64,000 bases of DNA from Diplonema papillatum (GCA_030068145.1 JAPJBO010000222.1:124001-188000); one strand, 5' to 3'; shown: positions 52,856 to 62,357, counted from the stretch's first letter. The notes: generated from the sequence alone by a model not told the origin. Made by a program: numbers and translations.

Positions 52856-53713
52856 CTAGTCTTCACATTGCGTGTTCATAGGACCTCCAGTCTCGAAAAA
52901 ATTTAGAGTGAAAGTTCGCTTGTTGGAGTTGTGAACAAAACTCCGGAAGATTTTTGGTGCCCGCCAAGTAGAGGGAAAACAGAGTGTTAGAAACCTTGGG
53001 GGGGGCCTTGCCCAGTGCTCGTCGTCGCCGACGTTCGCGTCGGCGCCCGCCGCGAGGAGGGCTTCGACGATGCGGTCGCGGCCGCCGTTGATAGCGACGA
53101 GGAGGGCTGTGTACCCGTCCTCCCTGTCCTCTGCTTCCAAGCCGGCGCCGGCGGCGATGAGATCTTTGACCACGTCGGCTCGCCCCTCCCGGCACGCCGA
53201 GATGAGCGCCGTCTCGCTGCAGTCGTCGGCATCCGGGCTCGCGCCGGCGGCCAGCAGCCGCCGCGCGGCGGCGGCATGCCCGTCGAGGATCGCCCGCAGC
53301 AGCGCCGCGTCCAGATCTTCCTGGTCGACGGCGGCGGCGGAGAGAAGGGCGCTGACGATGCGTTCGTCGCCCTGGCCGGCCGCTGTCACCAGCGCGGTTT
53401 CGTCGTCGCCGAAGCGGCTGCCGGGACCGCCGCCGCCGGCCAGCAGCAGGTCGACGACAGCGCCGCGGCCCCCGCGGCAGGCCGCGACCAAGGAGCAGTC
53501 GATGTCGTCGGCGGCGGCCCCCGCCCGCAGCAGCTCCCGCACGACCCCCTCGTGGCCGTTGCCGCTGGCGTAGGTGAGGGGGCTGCGCCAGTCGGGCCAG
53601 CCGACGTCGGCGCCGGCTTCCAGCAGCCGCCGCACGACAGCCAGGTGGCCCCCCGCGCTGGCGAACATGAGCGGCGTGGCATACCTCATTTCCGGCCCCC
53701 GCATACCGGGCAT
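52856..53713 (-). CDS. Shorter ankyrin-repeat protein (array member B)
   Basis: From MPGMRGPEMRYATPLMFA the frame runs about 286 codons (the frame is open upstream to 53995, but that part looks non-coding). It holds about eight ankyrin repeats, for example GGHLAVVRRLLEAGADVG, NGHEGVVRELLRAGAAAD and GRDRIVEALLAAGADAN. The end after ANVGDDEHW is homologous to the presumed intron start of the large gene, so the true protein may be spliced there to an exon no longer present, and the last 60 codons may be intronic. It is the source of the tandem copies C and D. Confidence 0.65.
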   Translation of the reverse strand: MPGMRGPEMRYATPLMFASAGGHLAVVRRLLEAGADVGWPDWRSPLTYASGNGHEGVVRELLRAGAAADDIDCSLVAACRGGRGAVVDLLLAGGGGPGSRFGDDETALVTAAGQGDERIVSALLSAAAVDQEDLDAALLRAILDGHAAAARRLLAAGASPDADDCSETALISACREGRADVVKDLIAAGAGLEAEDREDGYTALLVAINGGRDRIVEALLAAGADANVGDDEHWARPPPRFLTLCFPSTWRAPKIFRSFVHNSNKRTFTLNFFETGGPMNTQCED

Positions 53714-53744
53714 ACGACTTTTCTTTTGTGCCTTGGTGGGTGGG

Positions 53745-54107
53745 TGGTGTGCGTATAAAAGTACCGTAATTGGAGTAATGTTGAACTGAGCTGGAACAAG
53801 CTGGAACGGGTAAACGACAGAGACCGGGTAAAACCTGGGACACCCGGGTGGTGTCCCAGGTATAGCCACCTGAGTGACTGCACCAGTGGTGGTCCTGCAG
53901 CCTATCCTATGACATGTTGTGCGTGGGTTCGTGTTAGAATTCATGTATGGATGCATCGTGTCAAGCCTAGATTGATGCATGATCATTCTATTCATTCTTC
54001 AGCTTTCAAAGGGGCAGTCCTCGATCGTATCTCTACAACCGATAGCTTTTCACGATTGCCTTTTTTTGTATTTCACCATCGTGTCTTCCCGATTACCTTG
54101 ACCATTT
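53745..54107 (-). promoter_or_regulatory. Upstream region of the short ankyrin gene with a perfect hairpin
   Basis: Non-coding DNA repeated at 54565-54927 and, more diverged, at 55941-56306. It contains the hairpin ACCTGGGACACC-CGGGT-GGTGTCCCAGGT near 53833-53862 and an AT-poor run before the gene. The three copies preserve it although the genes are truncated. A promoter role is inferred from position only. Confidence 0.4.
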
Positions 54108-54533
54108 GATCGCCCGCAGCAGCGCCGCGTCCAGTTCTTCCTGGTCGACGGCGGCGGCGGAGAGAAGGGCGCTGACGATGCGTTCGTCGCCCTGGCCGGC
54201 CGCTGTCACCAGCGCGGTTTCGTCGTCGCCGAAGCGGCTGCCGGGACCGCCGCCACCGGCCAGCAGCAGGTCGACGACAGCGCCGCGGCCCCCGCGGCAG
54301 GCCGCGACCAAGGAGCAGTCGATGTCGTCGGCGGCGGCCCCCGCCCGCAGCAGCTCCCGCACGACCCCCTCGTGGCCGTTGCCGCTGGCGTAGGTGAGGG
54401 GGCTGCGCCAGTCGGGCCAGCCGACGTCGGCGCCGGCTTCCAGCAGCCGCCGCACGACAGCCAGGTGGCCCCCCGCGCTGGCGAACATGAGCGGCGTGGC
54501 ATACCTCATTTCCGGCCCCCGCATACCGGGCAT
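54093..54533 (-). pseudogene. Truncated ankyrin copy C
   Basis: Same 5' half as gene B (MPGMRGPEMRYATPLMFA to VDQEELDAALLRA), then 3 foreign codons and a stop at the unit border. It makes 146 residues with four to five ankyrin repeats. Since the upstream region is duplicated with it, it might be expressed as a short protein. Confidence 0.6.
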
Positions 54534-54912
54534 ACGACTTTTCTTTTGTGCCTTGGTGGGTGGGTGGTGTGCGTATAAAAGTACCGTAATTGGAGTAATG
54601 TTGAACTGAGCTGGAACAAGCTGGAACGGGTAAACGACAGAGACCGGGTAAAACCTGGGACACCCGGGTGGTGTCCCAGGTATAGCCACCTGAGTGACTG
54701 CACCAGTGGTGGTCCTGCAGCCTATCCTATGACATGTTGTGCGTGGGTTCGTGTTAGAATTCATGTATGGATGCATCGTGTCAAGCCTAGATTGATGCAT
54801 GATCATTCTATTCATTCTTCAGCTTTCAAAGGGGCAGTCCTCGATCGTATCTCTACAACCGATAGCTTTTCACGATTGCCTTTTTTTGTATTTCACCATC
54901 GTGTCTTCCCGA

Positions 54913-55353
54913 TTACCTTGACCATTTGATCGCCCGCAGCAGCGCCGCGTCCAGTTCTTCCTGGTCGACGGCGGCGGCGGAGAGAAGGGCGCTGACGATG
55001 CGTTCGTCGCCCTGGCCGGCCGCTGTCACCAGCGCGGTTTCGTCGTCGCCGAAGCGGCTGCCGGGACCGCCGCCACCGGCCAGCAGCAGGTCGACGACAG
55101 CGCCGCGGCCCCCGCGGCAGGCCGCGACCAAGGAGCAGTCGATGTCGTCGGCGGCGGCCCCCGCCCGCAGCAGCTCCCGCACGACCCCCTCGTGGCCGTT
55201 GCCGCTGGCGTAGGTGAGGGGGCTGCGCCAGTCGGGCCAGCCGACGTCGGCGCCGGCTTCCAGCAGCCGCCGCACGACAGCCAGGTGGCCCCCCGCGCTG
55301 GCGAACATGAGCGGCGTGGCATACCTCATTTCCGGCCCCCGCATACCGGGCAT
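54913..55353 (-). pseudogene. Truncated ankyrin copy D
   Basis: Same as copy C in protein sequence, including the IKWSR end. Its upstream DNA is cut off 11 bases before the start codon by the Penelope-like fragment at 55365, so it lacks the shared promoter region. Confidence 0.6.
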
Positions 55354-55364
55354 ACGACTTTTCT

Positions 55365-55940
55365 AGCGATATTTGTGGATTAGAAGGTCGGTATTTTAAA
55401 GTCTCCGGTTGACCGTAGAGGCTTGAGTACGGCGGGGGGTTGAGAAAAGTGAGAGGGTGCAGCTCGTTTCGGGTGTTGTGTCACTCCGTTGTGAAACCTT
55501 GTGAAGTCCCCGAACGCGTTTAGGGGGTGCTTGGGATTGGGTAGGGGGTTTTCTTTTGTGCCTTGGTGGGTGGGGGTTCGGTCGGAAGGAGACTTAAGTG
55601 CGTTGTAGGATCTCTTCTTTTGGGCAAGCGCGTTTGATCGCCGGTTGTTGTAAGATGTCGTATAAACGCAGTGAGTTGATGTGTTCACTGCCGTGCGTGA
55701 TGATGAGCCTTGCTTGTGCCCCGTCGTCCGTTATTACTTTTGTTGAGTGTTATCTCCCCGAGTCAATATTTTAGGCTTCTTTCGAGTGCTGTGACACTAG
55801 GCGGTAGATTGGTGCGAGGTGCATGTGCGATAAGTCAGTTAAGCAGTCGCTTGATCCGTGTGCGTCCCATGAGGTCGAAGTTGTAGCTGGCGAGATCTTT
55901 GTCGCCGAGGTTTAACAGGTGGTGCAGTTGGTTCCTTATG
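55365..55940 (-). mobile_element. Internally deleted copy of the Penelope-like element
   Basis: 55425-55540 matches about 15740-15835 and 55565-55940 matches about 16740-17120, with the RT part in between missing. Identity in the second block is high (the YTTSYNNRRSNALAQKKRSY text is shared on the minus strand). It sits exactly between ankyrin copy D and the diverged upstream copy, so it inserted into, or mediated, the duplication. Confidence 0.75.
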
Positions 55941-56306
55941 GGGTGGTGTGCGTATAAAAGTACCGTAAATTGGAGTAATGTTGAACTAAGCTGGAACAAG
56001 CTGGAACGGGTAAACGGCAGAGACCGGGTAAAACCGGGGACGGGACACCCCGGGGGGTGTCCCAGGTATAGCCACCTGAGTGACTGCACCAGTGGTCCTG
56101 CAGCCTATCCTATGACATGTTGTGCGTGGGTTCGTGTTAGAATGCATGCATGGATGTATCGTGTCAAGCCTAGATTGATGCATGATCATTCTATTCATTC
56201 TTCAGCTTTCAGAGGGGCAGTCCTCGATCGTATCTCTACGACCGATAGCTTTCCACGATTGCTTTTTTTTGTATTTCACCATCGTGTACCTTGACCATTT
56301 GATCGA
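55941..56306 (-). repeat. Diverged copy of the ankyrin upstream region
   Basis: Corresponds to 53742-54107 with small insertions and substitutions (for example CCGGGGACGGGACACC in the hairpin) and ends at the same ACCTTGACCATTTGATCG point. It is therefore an older unit than the 820-bp series. Confidence 0.75.
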
Positions 56307-56309
56307 GCG

Positions 56310-56603
56310 CTGCGGAGTGTGGCCCAGGCCGTAGGCTTCCTCACGCCACAGCTGACGCTCCTTCTTGCCGCCCGTAGTGACCACGCGCTGTCCGGACTGT
56401 AGCCTCGTTTGACAATGGCTTCGCTCTTCGTGTCCCGTGTGCTGTTGGCTGCAACATGTATCCGGGGGAAGACGTCTTCTTGTACACACGGAGCAGCGAG
56501 CAGCGTCGTGTTTCGAACACTTCGCTTTCTTATTTCCCGTTCGCTTCACTGCTGGCCGTGCGCCAGCAGTGCCCTTCACGGGTTCGTGTGGGCTACAGCA
56601 CAC
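56310..56603 (-). CDS. Cysteine-rich fragment, unknown
   Basis: Within a 133-codon frame, the first 100 residues read like protein with possible zinc ligands (KCSKHDAARCSVCTRRRLPP, DTCCSQQHTGHEERSHC) and a basic helix (GKKERQLWREEAYGLGHTPQ). The last part runs into the ankyrin upstream repeat. No family recognised; perhaps one exon of a longer gene. Confidence 0.3.
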
Positions 56604-56639
56604 CTTCTCCCTGTGAGACTATTAGAACATGATGCAATG

Positions 56640-56884
56640 CTCTTATAACCCACTCAAAACAAATTTCGTGCCCTTATATCCCACTCAAAACAAATTTTGT
56701 GCCCTTATATACCACTTCAAACAAATTTTGTGCCCTTATATCCCACTTCAAACAAATTCTGTGCCCGTGTTCCCACTTCAAAAAAAAGTTTTGTGCCCTT
56801 ATTCCCCAGTCTGGGATAGAAGGGCACAAAGTTTTTGTTTTGAGTGGGATACAAGGGCACAAAATTTGTTTGGGGTGGGATGTA
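56640..56884. repeat. Minisatellite with an inverted right half
   Basis: Five plus-strand units of CCCTTATATCCCACTTCAAA-CAAATTTTGTG are followed by two inverted units (AGGGCACAAAATTTGTTTGG), so the array folds into a hairpin with the left units. Frames across it are not genes. Confidence 0.85.
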
Positions 56885-56894
56885 TTCGGGAAAT

Positions 56895-57030
56895 TTACCC
56901 GGTGGAATATTGTTGCGAAAGCGGGGAGTCATCGATTTTGAGACTCTGCAACCGGCGGCCTCCTCGAGTATTCTCATCCTGAAAGCAGGTGCTTTTGCGC
57001 AACAAACGGGAAAGAAAGGAAACGCCCCCT
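56895..57030 (+). repeat. 3' half of a SINE-like repeat, diverged
   Basis: GGAATATTGTTGCGA, CTCCTCGAGTATTCTCATCC, AAAGCAGGTGCTTTTGCG correspond to the second half of copy 3, including its insertion, and end in an A-rich stretch. The phrase CGTGTGGGCTACAGCACA of the first half lies at 56585-56603, so the minisatellite at 56640 may split one copy. Confidence 0.5.
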
Positions 57031-57224
57031 GGAAGATGACGGCTTCGTTCGGCGTGCACGATTGATGAGGGCACCGCCACCGTGATGTGTGGCGTCGGCT
57101 AGAAAGTTGGCTGTTGACGAAGTCGAGACGGTCACGGCCCGCGCCCCTGGGTCCCCTGCTGCTTCGACTATACACAGTGAAAGACGAGCTGCTTGTGACG
57201 CGGCGCAACAAACGCGTTCCATCT

Positions 57225-57330
57225 GCTGTGACTGACACGAAGTGTGCACAGTGCGGAGCTGAAGGTCGCTGATTACGGCAAGGTCAACGTCCAGCTTCCG
57301 AAGGGTCAATATTGGGGTATAGGTGTCATG
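57225..57330 (-). pseudogene. Fragment of a second PRMT gene copy
   Basis: The minus strand codes for TLRKLDVDLAVISDLQLRTV, which matches SPRKLEVDLAKISDLQLHTE in the C-terminal barrel of the PRMT gene (57850-57910). The flanking sequence on both sides is unrelated, so only a piece remains, about 550 bp beyond the end of the intact gene. Confidence 0.65.
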
Positions 57331-57524
57331 CAATAAGACGGGTACGAAAGGTAGCGGGGATGTCCACTACACACGTAAGTGTCTACGTGTGTGGGTGCGT
57401 GTGACTTGACCTGCACTTTTTTTGCGATAACCGGTAACTGCCTCCTTGGAGAGCATCACTTGTTGCAGCTGGAAAGGAACGGTTTAACCTGAACGCGATA
57501 CAGGTCAAAGATTGTGAAATGTTG

Positions 57525-60326
57525 TCATGTCGGCAAAGCGTCAGCCGCCGTGGAAGGGAGGAAGACAATCCGGTCGGTGGCCCAGGTGAGGCGCAGGTTG
57601 TAGACGCCGCCGACCGGAGCAAGCGGCTCGGGCAGGATTTCGACGTTCTGGACCCAGTGCGCGACCGGATGCGGGCTGTCGACCCGCGGCGCGGTCGAGT
57701 ACCAGGCGTCGTCGCCGCAGAGGAAGTCGAACCAGTGGACGACGAACCGGGCGGCGGCGGAACCGACGCCGGCCTGCGCCGGCAATGCGACGGGCAGCGA
57801 GCCGGAGAGTGGGACTTCGCCGGAGAGGTCAACCTCCCACACGACGGCAGGCTCCGTGTGGAGCTGCAGGTCGCTGATTTTGGCGAGGTCTACTTCCAGC
57901 TTCCGAGGGGACACGAACCCGGGCCAGACCAACCCGGTGCCTCCGCCTATTCCGGCGTGGGAAAGCAGCTCCGGCGAGCTGGCGGCCGCCGCCCAGACCC
58001 GGAAGCGGCCGGGGCAAAGGAGGGTCGCCGGGGAGATGAGGCCCGAGGCTCTCGCGCTGCGCAGGGCCGGCAGCAGCCCTTCCGACAGAGGGTCCGTCCC
58101 AAAGATCTCGTGCACCGCCACGTCCGGCGGCCCGGGCACGTCGAAAACCGAGCCGCCGTCGCCGGCCGCCGGCGGGCCGACGGCCACGTCGGAGCTGTGC
58201 TTGGGGACCAGCACGCAGCGCGGGGGCCCGAGGCCGTTCTTGCGGAAGACCCGATCAGCGATCCGGGCGATCTCCACGAAGCGCTCGACCGCGTACACAG
58301 AGCGGCAGCCGGCGCGGACGGAGAGCAGCGACAGCAGCCCGGTCCCGCACCCGAGGTCGACGACTGTGACGCCACCCGAGCCCCCGGTCGCCGGCGGTCC
58401 CTCCGCGGCGGGTGCCGGTGCGGCGGCCGCAGGAGTCGACGGTCCCTTTGCGTCGGATGCTGCAGTTGATGATGCCCTTGGGTCAGCTGCTGATGCGTCG
58501 GCCGCAGCAGTCGGTGGTCCCTTTGCGTCGGATGCCGATGTGTCAGCTGCGACAGTCGATGGTCCCTTTGTGTCAGATGCCGATACGTCAGCTGCTGCAG
58601 TCGATGGTCCCTTTGCGTCAGATGCAGATGCGTCAGCTGCTGAAGTCGATGATCCCTTTGTGTCAGATGCTGATACGTCAGCTGCTGCAGTCGATGGTCC
58701 CTTTGTGTCAGATGCTGAAATGTCAGCTGCTGCAGTCGATGATCCCTTTGCGTCAGATGCTGACGCGTCAGGTGCCACGGTCGATGATCCCTTTGTACCA
58801 GTTGCTGACGCGTCGGGTGCTACCAGCTTGCGCCGCGCGGCGGCCGCGCAGACCTGCCTGAGGCCGTCCGCGTAAGCCCTGGTGCGCGCGTGGTCGTTGA
58901 GCATGACCGCATGGTACGGCGGGAGCCTCGCGTCCAGCTCAACGGAGGGCGCCCCCTCCCCTTCGAACCGAGCCTCCACTTTGCACCCGGCCCCAGCGCC
59001 GTCGATGCGGACGTCGACCTCGATGCGGTCCCCCGGCGCGACCGAACCGGGCGCAACACGGTACAAAACGTGCTGCCAGACGTGCGGCCTCACAGGGAAA
59101 GCCGGCGGGCAGCGGCCGGCGGCGGAGGTGTCATTCCGCGCCGAGGCGGGGGCGTATGAGTGAGAAATTCGGCCCCGCCCGGCGGAGAGGGTCACCCACG
59201 CGACGATCCCGACGCACGTTCCGGCTGACGTGCAGGTGAAGGCGGTCGGGTTGCGGGGCGGGAAAGGTTCGGATATGTCCGTCGTCGCGAGGACGGTCGG
59301 CTCGGTCAGAAGCCGGTGCTTCCACAGGTCTGCCTGACACGGCCGCGCCGCCGCCTGCAAGCCGGCGACCATGTCTTCCAAGTGTTCGCACCCCGTCAAC
59401 CTTCCGACTTCCCGCACGTCCACCGAGTTTAACGCGTACAGATCGTCACTCTCCACCAAGCACCCGACCAGTTCCTTCACCACCGTCACCCTCGTATACC
59501 CCAGCGCCTCCCACGACGCCACTCCCCCGCCCTCAACGACCCCTCGCACCCCGGAAAACCCCGGGAGAAGGGATGATCCGGTCACCAGCAATTTTTCCGT
59601 GGGGGGTCCCGGCTCGGGCGTCTGGGGAAGCGCGAGGTCGCTCGGGTCGGACGCCAGGCGGACGGGCGGGAGCGTCAGGGCGGTGGGGGTGAGGTCGGGT
59701 GTTTTCGACGTGGTCCGGGCTGAGACGACCTGCATCAGTGAGGAGGAGTGATAGTCGATTACTTCGACTGCCGTGAGGGGGGTCTGGAAGGTGGGGTCGC
59801 AGGCCAGGGCGGAGACCGCGCGGCGGACGGCGAGGGCCTCGCCGGGGCAGGTGTGGATGCAGCAGATTTGGAGCCGGGTGGTCTGATTGGGCTCGGGGGC
59901 GTCCGACGCGGGAATGAACAGCCGCGCCCGTACGAGGTGCTCCGACACGGCGGCTGCGAGGAAGTCCGCGAATCTCGCGTCGGCCATCCGACTGGCTAGC
60001 GCCGGCGGCCAGAGCCGGTGCTTCTTCGCGAGCTCGTGCAGGTTGGTGCGCGCGACCGCGAGCGTCGTCGCGGGCCACGGCACCTGCGCGCCGGAGCCGG
60101 CGGCGGCGGCCGCCTTCGCAGCCGCCATCGACAGGCACACGGCGCCGCTGTCCGCGTCGCCGGCCCCGTTCGCGAGGGCCACGCCGAGGCTCATCCACAC
60201 GCCGGCGTGCGAAGGGTCCATCTTCGTCGCGTGCTGCAGGAAGCCGATGGCCTTCTCCACGTCGCCTTTCCGCATGGCCAGCTGCCCGGCCCTCCAGTAA
60301 ACCCCGGCATCTGCCGGCGCCGCCAT
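57525..60326 (-). CDS. Protein arginine methyltransferase with N-terminal TPR (PRMT9/PRMT7-like)
   Basis: A 933-codon single frame. Residues 8-60 form a TPR (AGVYWRAGQLAMRKGDVEKA ... WMSLGVAL). Residues 471-489 (YHAVMLNDHARTRAYADGL) are the PRMT N-terminal helix motif; VVDLGCGTGLLSLL (655-668) is the SAM-binding motif I; VYAVE (677-681) is post-I; HEIFGTDPLSEG (739-750) is the double-E loop; AHWVQNVEILP (889-899) fits the THW loop. Residues 365-460 resemble another PRMT barrel end (HVWQHVLYRV ... PGDRIEV), so a degenerate first module may be present as in PRMT7/9. Between the helix motif and motif I sits a 140-residue repeated linker of 20-residue units (ASDTKGPSTAAADVS). It methylates arginine in proteins, in cytosol or nucleus. 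TPR plus PRMT is the PRMT9 arrangement. Confidence 0.82.
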   Translation of the reverse strand: MAAPADAGVYWRAGQLAMRKGDVEKAIGFLQHATKMDPSHAGVWMSLGVALANGAGDADSGAVCLSMAAAKAAAAAGSGAQVPWPATTLAVARTNLHELAKKHRLWPPALASRMADARFADFLAAAVSEHLVRARLFIPASDAPEPNQTTRLQICCIHTCPGEALAVRRAVSALACDPTFQTPLTAVEVIDYHSSSLMQVVSARTTSKTPDLTPTALTLPPVRLASDPSDLALPQTPEPGPPTEKLLVTGSSLLPGFSGVRGVVEGGGVASWEALGYTRVTVVKELVGCLVESDDLYALNSVDVREVGRLTGCEHLEDMVAGLQAAARPCQADLWKHRLLTEPTVLATTDISEPFPPRNPTAFTCTSAGTCVGIVAWVTLSAGRGRISHSYAPASARNDTSAAGRCPPAFPVRPHVWQHVLYRVAPGSVAPGDRIEVDVRIDGAGAGCKVEARFEGEGAPSVELDARLPPYHAVMLNDHARTRAYADGLRQVCAAAARRKLVAPDASATGTKGSSTVAPDASASDAKGSSTAAADISASDTKGPSTAAADVSASDTKGSSTSAADASASDAKGPSTAAADVSASDTKGPSTVAADTSASDAKGPPTAAADASAADPRASSTAASDAKGPSTPAAAAPAPAAEGPPATGGSGGVTVVDLGCGTGLLSLLSVRAGCRSVYAVERFVEIARIADRVFRKNGLGPPRCVLVPKHSSDVAVGPPAAGDGGSVFDVPGPPDVAVHEIFGTDPLSEGLLPALRSARASGLISPATLLCPGRFRVWAAAASSPELLSHAGIGGGTGLVWPGFVSPRKLEVDLAKISDLQLHTEPAVVWEVDLSGEVPLSGSLPVALPAQAGVGSAAARFVVHWFDFLCGDDAWYSTAPRVDSPHPVAHWVQNVEILPEPLAPVGGVYNLRLTWATDRIVFLPSTAADALPT
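58405..58790 (-). repeat. Coding minisatellite (60-bp units) in the PRMT gene
   Basis: About six to seven in-frame 60-bp units coding for SASDTKGPSTAAADV-type 20-residue repeats. The unit is a multiple of three, so copy changes preserve the frame. Confidence 0.85.
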
Positions 60327-61620
60327 CAGGATACCCCCCGCAGTGTGTCTTATGAGGCCTTAGTTGGTATACTACAGTAGTGATTTCAACCGAATATGCA
60401 GCAACAAACTGTGTGTCACAGTAGTCACTAGTGATAGTTTGATGTTCGTATGCAGCAAGATAGACTGCACAGTTGTCTGCACGACAGTAGAACTAGTCTG
60501 AACTTGACATGCAGCAAGATAGACTGCACAGTTGTCTGCACGACAGTAGAACTAGTCTGAACTTGACATGCAGCAAGATAGACTGCACAGTTGTCTGCAC
60601 GACAGTAGAACTAGTCTGAACTTGACATGCAGCAAGATAGACTGCACAGTTGTCTGCACGACAGTAGAACTAGTCTGAACTTGACATGCAGCAAGATAGA
60701 CTGCACAGTTGTCTGCACGACAGTAGAACTAGTCTGAACTTGATATGCAGCAAGATAGACTGCACAGTTGTCTGCACAATAGTAGGAATGGTCTGAACTT
60801 GGTATGCAGCAACAATCTGTGGCGACAGACTGCACGAGTAGTAACTAGTAACAGTTTGGACCGCATGGCCAGCTGATCGGCCCTCCGGTATCTGCCGGCA
60901 TCTGCCGGCGCCGCCATCAGGATACCCCCCGCAGTGTGTCTTATGAGGCCTTAGTTGGTATACTACAGTAGTGATTTCAACCGAATATGCAGCAACAAAC
61001 TGTGTGTCACAGTAGTCATTAGTGATAGTTTGAACTTCGTATGCAGCAAGATAGACTGCACAGTTGTCTGCACGACAGTAGAACTAGTCTGAACTTGATA
61101 TGCAGCAAGATAGACTGCACAGTTGTCTGCACGACAGTAGAACTAGTCTGAACTTGATATGCAGCAAGATAGACTGCACAGTTGTCTGCACGACAGTAGA
61201 ACTAGTCTGAACTTGATATGCAGCAAGATAGACTGCACAGTTGTCTGCACGACAGTAGAACTAGTCTGAACTTGATATGCAGCAAGATAGACTGCACAGT
61301 TGTCTGCACGACAGTAGAACTAGTCTGAACTTGATATGCAGCAAGATAGACTGCACAGTTGTCTGCACAATTGTAGGAATGGTCTGAACTTGGTATACAG
61401 CAACAATCTGCGGCGACAGACTGCACGAGTAGTATCTAGTAACAGTTTGGACCGCATGGCCAGCTGATCGGCCCTCCGGTATCTGCCGGCATCTGCCGGC
61501 GCCGCCATCAGGATACCCCCCGCAGTGTGTTGTCGTGTGAGGCCTTCTTGGTTGCATATCTTTTAGTACCGGTTGCCTAGCTATTTGAACCGGATATGCA
61601 GCAACAATCTGTTGCGAATG
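60308..61620 (-). repeat. 591-bp tandem duplication of the PRMT start with a 59-bp minisatellite
   Basis: The start codons of MAAPADAG-type openings lie at 60326, 60917 and 61508, exactly 591 apart. The first is the real gene; the other two read MAAPADAGRYRRADQLAMRS and then run into the minisatellite. Each unit has about six copies of a 59-bp repeat (GCAGCAAGATAGACTGCACA, GTTGTCTGCACGACAGTAGA, ACTAGTCTGAACTTGAC). The shared promoter-side sequence (ATCAGGATACCCCCCGCAGT) is also repeated, so three promoter copies precede the gene. Confidence 0.88.
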
Positions 61621-61850
61621 GCTCTACAGTAATTATTAGTAATTGTTTGAACTTGATCAGCAGCAAGGTAGACACAGTTGTCTGCGCAACAGTAGTAACA
61701 GCTCGAACTTGATATGCAGCAAAATAGACTGCATAGTTGTCTGCACGACGGTAGCTACATTGTGAGCTTGATGTGCAGCAACAATCTGTGGCGACGCTTT
61801 GATCGCACGGTTTAACTCCTCCACCCGGCGCTGGACACACCGTGTACGTG
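61621..61850 (+). repeat. Degenerate continuation of the 59-bp minisatellite
   Basis: Variants of TTGATATGCAGCAAAATAGA and GTTGTCTGCACGACGGTAGC continue with more changes than inside the 591-bp units, so this is the older edge of the array. Confidence 0.65.
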
Positions 61851-62249
61851 CAAGAATGTATCCAAGAGCCTGCGCCTCTCTCACGCGACTAGCGATTGAA
61901 GATCGAAAGCGGAAGGGTGACACGCGTGGCGGCAAGAAACCCAAGCTGCCCCTCCTTCAAGAGAAAGGCATGCATTTTGACGGGGGCTAAAAAAAAAAAA
62001 AAAACAAGAGAAAAAGGGAACGAAAAAGGCAAAGAACAAAGAAAAGGGGGGAGGGCGGGGGGTTCAAAGCAAAAAGAAGAGAAAAAAAAAAAGAGAAGAA
62101 GCTCGCTCCAGCAGGGGCACGAGCGGAAACGGTCGGCCGTTCTCGCGGAATCTCCGCCGGACATTCTCACGGGGAGGCGGTGCTGATAAAACTCAAGCCC
62201 TACTAGTCTTGCAAAGGATCATGAAGGAGACGGGAGACAGGCGCTTTGG
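61851..62249. other. Purine-rich stretch without a gene
   Basis: 61985-62100 is almost entirely A and G. Frames across it are Lys/Arg/Glu or Phe/Leu/Ser low complexity. Around 61860-61960 a short frame on either strand is possible but unsupported. Confidence 0.45.
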
Positions 62250-62357
62250 TATGCGCGTGCCGGTTGATCGTTTTCCCACCTCGGAATTACCCTGCGTCAT
62301 TTTCAGGTTGGGGATTCTGATCGGCCAACAAAACATGCTGCCTACGTCTTCTTTGCC
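62250..62357 (+). repeat. Solo DIRS-type repeat
   Basis: GCGCGTGCCGGTTGATCG, TTTTCCCACCTCGGAATTAC, ATTCTGATCGGCCAACAAAA and CATGCTGCCTACGTCTTC align with 63859-63970 and with the inverse of 41953-42070. It is followed by TCTAAGGGAGTTGAAGTATG-GC, a phrase also found inverted near 29.28 kb. Confidence 0.55.

Larger units (their letters stand above)
53288..55364 (-). repeat. 820-bp tandem duplication of ankyrin gene parts
   Basis: GATCGCCCGCAGCAGCGCCG begins at 53288, 54108 and 54928, exactly 820 apart. Each unit has the 5' half of the ankyrin gene plus about 380 bp of upstream DNA. Units 2 and 3 share small differences from unit 1 and are otherwise the same, and unit 3 stops at 55364. The order indicates two rounds of duplication, the second very recent. 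Confidence 0.9.

Noticed and set aside
57519-58875. Plus-strand frames of 316 and 339 codons over the PRMT gene
   Set aside because: High GC keeps the opposite strand open; PRMT motifs lie on the minus strand.
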